A stretch of DNA of 20,101 nucleotides, from positions 1 to 20,101 of the forward strand of contig QMPZ01000012.1 in the NCBI GenBank assembly GCA_003648815.1. The letters run 5' to 3'. This DNA is from Candidatus Aerophobota bacterium. GTDB taxonomy: Bacteria > Aerophobota > Aerophobia > Aerophobales > B47-G16. This document shows positions 15,339 to 20,101 of this stretch, in pieces (within the stretch, counting starts at the first letter, position 1; every line of letters begins with the position of its first letter). The notes below the pieces were generated by a model. It was not told the origin of the DNA. It was given only the letters and a program-made list of their open reading frames with translations, and did not search any database. The position numbers and the translations under genes were made by a program.

Positions 15339-15343
15339 AACTT

Positions 15344-15751
15344 TCAGAATAAGATCTCAATCGCTTTATAAGGGCAAATGGGAACGCACAGCTCACAGGC
15401 AATGCATCTTTCCTTGTCAAAGGAAACCCTCATCTTATCTCGGTCAACGGTGATGGCCTTTGTGGGACATATGGGAACACAAACTGTACAGTGGGTACAC
15501 CTTTCCTCAAGCCACCTTATATCCTGTGCCAAAGGCTGCACATTCACCCCCAATTCTTTAAGATAATTCAATCCCGCATCCAGGGAACTCTTTTTGCCAC
15601 TTAGCTCTATCATAAGTCTTCCCTCTTCCTTAGGACTAACTCTTGCCCTGAGGATGTTCACTGCCAAATTGTAATCTTTTATTAGGTGATATGTTATCGG
15701 CTGGTCGATTAGCCTGGAGGGAAAAGTTAAAACTATCCTCCTCTTTGCCAT
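15344..15751 (-). CDS. NIL-domain 4Fe-4S ferredoxin (homocysteine-synthesis partner of DUF39)
   Basis: A 135-residue protein with an N-terminal NIL domain (about 1-75, the small domain also found on methionine ABC transporter ATPases) and two ferredoxin clusters: C85, C88, C91, C95 and C116, C119, C122, C126 in CxxCxxCxxxCP patterns. In Methanosarcina the equivalent protein MA1822 works with the DUF39 protein MA1821 to make homocysteine from aspartate semialdehyde and sulfide. Here it starts 25 bp after the DUF39 gene in the same direction, with GGAG 8 nt before ATG 15751, so the same role is likely. It could also serve another electron-transfer step, since the DUF39 gene is frameshifted here. 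Confidence 0.9.
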   Translation of the reverse strand: MAKRRIVLTFPSRLIDQPITYHLIKDYNLAVNILRARVSPKEEGRLMIELSGKKSSLDAGLNYLKELGVNVQPLAQDIRWLEERCTHCTVCVPICPTKAITVDRDKMRVSFDKERCIACELCVPICPYKAIEILF

Positions 15752-15776
15752 AACAGAGTCTCCTTCATATTATTTT

Positions 15777-16989
15777 TTAAGCTATCGGCCTTTCTCTGAG
15801 CCATTTAAAGGTTATTCCTGACTCTACAGAGGGAAGAGGCTGGACGGGTTCGGTTAAAAAGAACTTACCTTTTTTTATCCAGTCTTTAAGTATCTCGGCA
15901 ATTTCTCTGGCCTTGGCATAGCTTGAAAGCGATCCGGTGGGAACCTGTTTTCCCTGAACGGTTATCACTCCACTTTTGAGCTGGGCATAATTCACCTCCC
16001 CCAGAATCTCCGAATGCCCGTTCGGATAAGCCCGACTGTAATCCACCACAGGGGCATATATTTCCTCATCCCTGATTGCCGCATGCTCCAATATTTCCTC
16101 GTTCAAAATAGGGATGGGCACACCTATCCCCACGGTCAGATTAACCCCGTAGCCGGTTATACTTGTCCCCCTCAGCCATTTAGGACTCATTTGTTTCAAA
16201 TCACCGATCAGGGCAAGCGTGCCAGCTGTTGTCCTGGGAATTCCCTTTTCTGTCCGAGGAACAGCTGGGTTATGTTGAGTGCCGTTCCAGACCACGTAGC
16301 CTATCCCTCCTCCCTCCTCCCAGGAAGATCCTCGTTCCCACGCCGATGGTCTGGTAATAAGGGTCGTTGAGGAGCGGAGAAAGTTGTCCCGCACTGGAGT
16401 AGTTAGCATTACCCAGCCTTGGCCTTAGCATCCCCATATAGGTATAAATAACTTTATCGGAAAGGTTTACCGCTACATTGTAATTTTGAGAGGCATTCCT
16501 GGGATTAAATAAGATGGCCTCATTAAGGTCATTTATATTAATCCAGGTCTCTAAGTTCTTTCGGGGATAACAGTCCGTCCCATAAGAGGTGGCAACCAGC
16601 TTCACGTCTCTACCCGCCACCAGATCCTCGATCACATGTCCGCCTCCATAACTAAACCTTCCCGGATAAATTCTGTTCCTGGGATCATCTTCAGGAAGAG
16701 CAGAGGCTCCAAGATAAATGTCCACCGCAGCAAGTCCCGTATATACAGGAACACCGTTAAGATATGCCTTCCCACCTCCTAACTTTATCCTCGGCTTAGA
16801 ATGCCCGAGGTTGAGGAATACACCTGAGGAACACATTGGCCCAAAGGTGGCGCTGGTCACCACATCCACCTCCTGAGCGGCTTTCTTGATGCCCTTTTCC
16901 TCCACAATATCGATGATCTCCTCAGCAGTGACCACAACCACCTCTCCTTTTCTTATCTTTTCATTGATCTGTGCAATTGTCTTAGCCAT
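15777..16989 (-). pseudogene. DUF39 homocysteine biosynthesis protein (aspartate-semialdehyde sulfurtransferase type), frameshifted
   Basis: Family members insert sulfide-derived sulfur into aspartate semialdehyde to give homocysteine. ATG 16989 has GGGGAG upstream. The first frame runs to GTRIFLGGG (226 residues), including C53 in GPMCSSG and C140 in GTDCYP, which correspond in position to the two cysteines important in MA1821. Then the frame is lost and would end at 16270. The family sequence resumes one frame over with GGGIGYVVWNGTQHNP and goes to 15777. The cause is visible: GGAGGAG occurs twice in tandem at 16307-16320. Removing one copy gives an unbroken frame of exactly 402 codons. It is a recent mutation, an assembly error or a slippage-controlled gene. 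No CBS domains follow. Confidence 0.85.
16307..16320 (-). repeat. 7-bp tandem duplication breaking the DUF39 gene
   Basis: Minus strand reads CTG then GGAGGAG, GGAGGAG, then GGATAGGC. One GGAGGAG unit restores the frame LGGGIGYVVW. The tract is purine-only and repetitive, so it is prone to slippage in vivo and to collapse or expansion in assembly. Confidence 0.85.
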
Positions 16990-17035
16990 TTTATCTATCT
17001 CCCCATCTTCCTCTATGAGGAATCCATTGTCTTCA

Positions 17036-17064
17036 AATATAGTATATTCAAGCAAGATTGTCAA
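17036..17064 (-). promoter_or_regulatory. sigma-70-type promoter of the DUF39-ferredoxin unit
   Basis: Minus strand TTGACA (17064-17059), 17-nt spacer, TATATT (17041-17036). Transcription should start near 17029, about 40 nt before the DUF39 ATG. It is divergent from, and 15 bp away from, the plus-strand promoter at 17079-17106. Confidence 0.75.
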
Positions 17065-17078
17065 ACTCAAGATTATGC

Positions 17079-17106
17079 TTGACAACTTTTAATTTTAGAT
17101 TAAAAT
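17079..17106 (+). promoter_or_regulatory. sigma-70-type promoter of the sigma factor/ANTAR unit
   Basis: TTGACA at 17079-17084, a 16-nt spacer, and TAAAAT at 17101-17106. The start would be near 17113, giving a leader of about 208 nt before the sigma factor gene. That leader contains the first ANTAR-type two-hairpin element and terminator. Confidence 0.75.
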
Positions 17107-17151
17107 CTCATCAGTGTTCCAGTTAAATAGATTTAGAAAGAAACTAAAGAG

Positions 17152-17189
17152 GCGATCCAAGGTTAGTATCGCAAAGAACAAAGGCGTTC
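17152..17189 (+). promoter_or_regulatory. ANTAR-binding RNA element 1 (two hairpins)
   Basis: Hairpin P1 spans 17152-17172: GCGAT pairs with ATCGC, then a C/T mismatch and a closing C-G pair around the 7-nt loop AAGGTTA. Three As link it to P2: GAAC (17176-17179) pairs with GTTC (17186-17189) around the hexaloop AAAGGC (17180-17185). A at loop position 1 and G at position 4, present in both loops, are the known requirements for ANTAR recognition. The P2 loop and its 3' arm are also the 5' arm of the terminator that follows, so P2 and the terminator cannot form together. Element 2 at 17870-17912 repeats the design. Confidence 0.75.
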
Positions 17190-17223
17190 CTTCTTAGAGA
17201 GAAGGGCGCCTTTTTGTTTTTTT
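17180..17223 (+). terminator. rho-independent terminator before the sigma factor gene
   Basis: AAAGGCG (17180-17186) pairs with CGCCTTT (17207-17213); the stem is extended inward by CCTTCT/AGAAGG around the loop TAGAG. A T-rich run follows to 17223 (TTTTTGTTTTTTT). It lies about 100 nt before the gene it precedes, so it is an attenuator, not the end of a gene. Confidence 0.88.
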
Positions 17224-17256
17224 ATAGTCTCGGAATTTTCAAAAACTTCTTTGTGT

Positions 17257-17274
17257 TACCAGTTAAAACTGGTA
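17257..17274. promoter_or_regulatory. 18-bp palindrome TACCAGTT-AA-AACTGGTA
   Basis: Perfect 8-bp arms around AA. A half site with its left flank (GTGTTCCAGTTAAA) also occurs at 17114-17127, at the predicted transcription start. It could be an operator for an unidentified DNA-binding protein, or a third hairpin in the leader RNA between the terminator and the sigma factor start. Confidence 0.5.
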
Positions 17275-17320
17275 GAGGAATTTCGCCTCAGGTATCATTT
17301 CATGAATTAGGTGGTTCCAT

Positions 17321-17830
17321 ATGGACTTTCAAACGTTATCTAAGAAAGTTTCACCAAAATTGAAACGAATAGCCACTCGTCACAAAGATTATGTCTCCTT
17401 TGTCGACGAAGAAGACCTTTATCAGGAGATGTTGATCCATTTATGGAATAATTTTAAGGACGGAGTACCTTCAGATATAAATGAGGCTTATATAGTCAGA
17501 GGTTGTGAGTTTCATATATTGAACTATCTTCGCAAGACTAAGGAAAACATAAAAATCTTAAGCCTGGAAACGCCTATCAATGAGGACGGGGATACTTTAA
17601 AGGATATTTTATCAATTGAAAACGAAAACGATTCTCTGGACATATATGAAAGATTGAGCGTTGAGGAGATAAAGAAAGACCTTTCAAAAAAGGAGAAAAA
17701 GACTCTTTCCCTTTTGTTAGAGGGCTATACGCTCAGGGAGGTAGGACGCAAACTGGGTGTCTCCCATGTGAGGATTGTCAAGTTGAAACAGGGCATAATT
17801 AAAAAATGGCGGGCAAAGGTCAAAAGGTAA
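17321..17830 (+). CDS. sigma-70-family RNA polymerase sigma factor (ECF-like)
   Basis: A 169-residue protein with a sigma region 2 (about 10-75, including DEEDLYQEMLIHLW at 29-42 and the DNA-strand-opening segment near 55-72) and a region 4 helix-turn-helix (about 117-165, SKKEKKTLSLLLEGYTLREV then GRKLGVSHVRIVKLKQ). An acidic linker joins them (87-110). Region 3 and region 1 are absent, as in ECF sigma factors, and no anti-sigma gene is next to it. AGGTGG is 7 nt before ATG 17321. Expression appears to be gated by the terminator in its leader and, by inference, by the GAF-ANTAR protein encoded 133 bp downstream. Its target promoters are unknown. Confidence 0.8.
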   Translation: MDFQTLSKKVSPKLKRIATRHKDYVSFVDEEDLYQEMLIHLWNNFKDGVPSDINEAYIVRGCEFHILNYLRKTKENIKILSLETPINEDGDTLKDILSIENENDSLDIYERLSVEEIKKDLSKKEKKTLSLLLEGYTLREVGRKLGVSHVRIVKLKQGIIKKWRAKVKR

Positions 17831-17869
17831 AGGTTACCAAAAATTAAAGATTTTTACTTATATAAGTAG

Positions 17870-17912
17870 TCAGTACAACGTCGGTACTGAAAAAACAGAA
17901 CAAAGGCGTTCT
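17870..17912 (+). promoter_or_regulatory. ANTAR-binding RNA element 2 (two hairpins)
   Basis: P1: TCAGTAC (17870-17876) pairs over 7 bp with GTACTGA (17884-17890) around the 7-nt loop AACGTCG. A 6-nt linker follows, then P2: AGAAC (17897-17901) pairs with GTTCT (17908-17912) around the hexaloop AAAGGC (17902-17907). A1 and G4 are present in both loops. The P2 loop is identical to that of element 1 while the P1 stems differ in sequence but keep pairing, so structure rather than sequence is conserved. P2 overlaps the 5' arm of the next terminator. Confidence 0.8.
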
Positions 17913-17946
17913 CACTTAAATAGAGGAGGGCGCCTTTTTGTTTTTT
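17902..17946 (+). terminator. rho-independent terminator before the GAF-ANTAR gene
   Basis: AAAGGCG (17902-17908) pairs with CGCCTTT (17931-17937), extended by TTCTC against GAGGG with two G-T pairs, and followed by TTTTTGTTTTTT ending at 17946. The ribosome binding site of the next gene begins five bases later (GAAGGAG, 17951-17957). It could end sigma factor transcripts unless it is overridden. Confidence 0.88.
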
Positions 17947-17963
17947 AAGAGAAGGAGCCATAA

Positions 17964-18668
17964 GTGAACGATAATATCTCCTATGAGGAGCAAATTAAGG
18001 CTTTATCCAAGATAAGCAAGGCTATTACTTCAGAATTGTATCTGGAGGATATTCTTCGGCTTATAGTTACGGTAACCGCTCAGATTATGGAAGCGAACAT
18101 ATGTTCGCTTATGCTACTTAACGAAAAAAATGAGCTTGTGATTCGTGCAACCCAAAGCCTGAGCGAGGAATACAGCAAAAAGCCCCCCTTGAAGCTCGGA
18201 GAGGGAATTGCTGGTAAAGTGGTCAAAGAGAAAAAGCCCATGGTGGTAAAAGATGTGAAACAGGAAAAGGAATACAAATACAAGGACATCGCAAAAAAGG
18301 AAGGTCTGTGTTCGCTTGCCTGCATTCCTTTAGTCGTAAAAGGAAAGGCTATAGGGGTGATAAACTGCTACACATCAAGACCTCACGACTTTACCGAAAG
18401 CGAACTTAACGTCCTAACCTGCATAGCCAACCAGGCGGCCGTGGTCATTGAAAATACGGAGCTGATGGTCAAGTACAAGGTCATCCAGGAGGAACTGGAA
18501 GCGCGTAAGATAATCGAGCGCGCTAAGGGCATATTGATGAAGGAAGGGGGATTAAGCGAGGAGGAGGCATATCATAAGATTCGAAAATACGCTATGGATC
18601 AACGCAAGACCATGCGTGAGGTGGCAGAGGCCATCATCTTAGCAACCGATATGAAAAAGAGTAAATAA
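17964..18668 (+). CDS. GAF-ANTAR transcription antiterminator
   Basis: Predicted signal-responsive RNA-binding antiterminator of 234 residues. An N-terminal GAF sensor domain covers about 10-170 (LKLGEGIAGKVVKEKKPMVV at 76-95, then LACIPLVVKGKAIGVINCY at 118-136). A short coiled-coil-like link leads to a C-terminal ANTAR domain (about 172-228) with the hallmark RKIIERAKGILMKEGGLSEEEAY and MREVAEAII. ANTAR proteins bind paired hairpins with A1/G4 loops and stop the competing terminator from forming. Two such RNAs lie at 17152-17189 and 17870-17912, one before this gene and one before the sigma factor, so positive autoregulation is likely. The start is GTG 17964, 6 nt after GAAGGAG. GAF ligand and any phosphorylation partner are unknown; no histidine kinase is nearby. 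Confidence 0.9.
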   Translation: MNDNISYEEQIKALSKISKAITSELYLEDILRLIVTVTAQIMEANICSLMLLNEKNELVIRATQSLSEEYSKKPPLKLGEGIAGKVVKEKKPMVVKDVKQEKEYKYKDIAKKEGLCSLACIPLVVKGKAIGVINCYTSRPHDFTESELNVLTCIANQAAVVIENTELMVKYKVIQEELEARKIIERAKGILMKEGGLSEEEAYHKIRKYAMDQRKTMREVAEAIILATDMKKSK

Positions 18669-18707
18669 AGAGCACGAGGGAAGATAAAAGGCAAGGAGTG
18701 GGAAAAG

Positions 18708-18848
18708 ATGTCTTTTAGCAAGCCAAATGCAAGTCCAGCAACGCTGACGAGGAACAGGGTAAGACCGGCTTCCTTCTCGGGATTATGCGTTACCTGTCTT
18801 GATGGCTGTCCGGGGCTTTGTGAAGTAGGAAAACCTGCTGTTATTTGA
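18708..18848 (+). pseudogene. remnant of a glutamate-synthase-like (FMN-binding, Cys-rich N-terminus) gene
   Basis: A 46-codon frame starting at ATG 18708 with AAGGAG about 10 nt upstream. It reads MSFSKPNASPATLTR, then the cysteine motif CVTCLDGCPGLCEV at 27-40, and ends at TGA 18846-18848. As I recall the family, this resembles the first 40 or so residues of glutamate-synthase-related FMN proteins of anaerobes and archaea, which begin with a CxxCxxGCxGxCE motif. The catalytic barrel is absent. Another short frame (about 18829-18948) follows and overlaps the dehydrogenase start; I cannot recognise it. The alternative is a genuine small Cys-rich peptide, possibly metal binding. Its neighbour, glutamate dehydrogenase, fits a lost glutamate-synthesis gene. 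Confidence 0.5.
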
Positions 18849-18934
18849 AAGACACTCCAGGCTCGGTATGGTCGAAGAGGAAAGCTTCTATCGGGAAGTG
18901 GAAAGGAGGCCAGAATCAAAAATGGAGGGAAAGA

Positions 18935-20101
18935 ATGACAAAACCTAACCCATTTGAGGTTGCACAAAGACAGTTAGATGAGTGCGCAAAGATTTTAAGG
19001 TTAGACCCTGATATACATGCAATCCTTCGAGTTCCGGCACGGGAACTTCACGTGTCGTTGCCAGTCCGCATGGATGATGGCACAATCCATGTGTTTCAAG
19101 GATTCAGGGTTCAATACAACGATGCAAGGGGTCCGACAAAGGGAGGAATTCGATTTCATCCAGATGAAACAATTGATACTGTGCGAGCATTGGCAGCCTG
19201 GATGACATGGAAATGCGCTCTTTTGAACCTGCCCCTTGGAGGAGCAAAAGGTGGAGTTGTCTGCAATCCAAAAGAGATGTCCCGGGGCGAGCTGGAACGC
19301 TTGAGTCGTGCATATATACAAGCAATATATCGATTCATTGGTCCAGATAAAGACATTCCAGCACCTGATGTCTATACGAATCCTCAAATAATGGCCTGGA
19401 TGATGGATGAGTATTCAAAAATTGCGGGCAAGAATCAATTTGGTGTCATCACCGGTAAGCCACTCAGCCTTGGGGGTTCCGCTGGACGGGATGACGCAAC
19501 AGCACGAGGGGGGATATTTATCCTCCGTGAAGCTGTGAAAGAATGTGGTGTAGACCTTAAAAAAGCCACTGTTGCCGTGCAAGGTTATGGTAATGCCGGA
19601 TATCATGCAGCATATCTGGCTAAATCTCTCTTGGGCTGTAAAATAGTTGCCATTAGTGATAGCAAAGGGGGCATATTCACAGAGAAAGGTCTTGATCCTG
19701 AGCAGGTTCGCAAACATAAAACTAAAACAGGATCGGTGATTAATTTCCCGAATACTAAAGCTATTTCTAATGAGGAACTTCTGGAACTTGAGGTGGATAT
19801 ACTTATTCCTGCAGCTTTAGAAAATGTCATTACAGAAAAGAATGCTCCAAATATCAAAGCCAAGATCGTTGCTGAATTAGCCAATGGCCCAACCACGCCA
19901 GAGGCAGATGATGTCCTGTATAAAAATGGCGTTCACGTGAGAGCTGATTTCTTATGCAACGCTGGTGGAGTAACAGTTTAATATTTTGAGATCGTGCAAA
20001 ACTTTTACATGGATTACTGGGATGACAAAGAAGTTCACCAACAGCTGGATAAGAAAATGCCCACCGCCTATCACTCAGTACTAAACGTATCCAAAAACTA
20101 T
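18935..20101 (+). pseudogene. gdhA: glutamate dehydrogenase (Glu/Leu/Phe/Val family), interrupted by in-frame TAA and cut by window edge
   Basis: NAD(P)-linked enzyme interconverting 2-oxoglutarate plus ammonia and glutamate. Start ATG 18935 has GGAGGG 5 nt upstream; the earlier TTG frame start is not supported. Visible are GPTKGGIRFHP, the catalytic lysine region PLGGAKGGV, DIPAPDVYT, the Rossmann GYGNAGYHAA and the C-terminal DFLCNAGGVTV. At 19979-19981 TAA stands where relatives usually have serine before YFE. The same frame then continues YFEIVQNFYMDYWDD without a further stop to base 20101, which is plainly GDH sequence. So one base (TCA to TAA) separates it from an intact gene. The enzyme would lose about 40-50 C-terminal residues, including part of the active-site helix. 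It may be a mutation or a read error. Confidence 0.88.

Larger units (their letters stand above)
17107..17320 (+). other. long leader between the divergent promoters and the sigma factor gene
   Basis: No gene is present. In order it holds GTGTTCCAGTTAAA (17114-17127), the ANTAR-type hairpins and terminator (17152-17223), a near-copy of the first motif, GTGTTACCAGTTAAA (17253-17267), which is extended into the palindrome TACCAGTT-AA-AACTGGTA (17257-17274), and the ribosome binding site AGGTGG (17308-17313) of the sigma factor gene. Confidence 0.7.

Noticed and set aside
15193..15343. TPP riboswitch upstream of thi4
   Set aside because: I could not find the conserved CUGAGA and related core segments; the visible pairings form a different architecture.
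17152..17223. Terminator of the DUF39 gene or of an unseen upstream gene
   Set aside because: The DUF39 gene is on the other strand and divergent; the T-run is on the plus strand, downstream of a plus-strand promoter, so it is a leader attenuator.
18845..18934. N-terminal extension of glutamate dehydrogenase from TTG 18845
   Set aside because: No ribosome binding site at that TTG and no similarity to the family; ATG 18935 has GGAGGG correctly spaced.
19979..19981. Stop codon reassignment or selenocysteine/pyrrolysine
   Set aside because: The codon is TAA, not TGA or TAG, and TAA ends several intact genes here.

Overview
The window reads as a chromosomal piece of an uncultivated, probably anaerobic and possibly thermophilic bacterium. 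The evidence is the gene mix: SpoVS and SpoVG without other sporulation genes, a sulfide-type Thi4, the DUF39/NIL-ferredoxin homocysteine pair, QueH, a GH4 glycosidase, GSI-alpha glutamine synthetase and AGA/AGG-rich Lys/Glu-rich proteins. I cannot assign a phylum from sequence alone; Atribacterota/Aerophobota- or Thermotogota-like lineages would fit.

Layout, left to right. 1-2314 (+): potassium uptake pair trkH (cut by the left edge) and trkA. 2388-2478: tRNA-Leu(GAG) with its own promoter, followed 33 nt later by an HD-domain gene, then queH, spoVS, obg and proB. 6147-10893 (+): a sugar-catabolic operon: GH4 glycosidase, a wrecked zinc alcohol dehydrogenase, a TIM-barrel sugar isomerase/epimerase with an added Cys-rich tail, a double-SIS sugar isomerase and a PfkB kinase. 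It converges with a minus-strand block read from 17036 down to 10898: DUF39 (frameshifted), NIL-ferredoxin, a structured leader, thi4, ispE, spoVG, glnA and era.

17079-18668 (+) is the most interesting region. A sigma-70-family factor and a GAF-ANTAR protein are each preceded by a near-identical two-hairpin RNA whose second hairpin (loop AAAGGC) overlaps the 5' arm of a rho-independent terminator. This is the architecture of ANTAR antitermination. It suggests that the GAF-ANTAR protein lets transcription through both its own terminator and that of the sigma factor. After it come a remnant of a glutamate-synthase-like gene and a glutamate dehydrogenase gene carrying an in-frame TAA, running off the right edge.

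Other unusual points: proB and ispE have no ATG/GTG/TTG in reach of their conserved N-termini, and both show an ATA codon 6-7 nt after a perfect AGGAGG. The thi4 leader contains two mutually exclusive 9-bp stems followed by two mutually exclusive hairpins over the ribosome binding site, so it looks like a translational switch. The DUF39 gene is broken by a 7-bp tandem duplication. Two alternatives cannot be separated from here: real biology, or errors in an environmental assembly (for ATA starts, the frameshift and the TAA).
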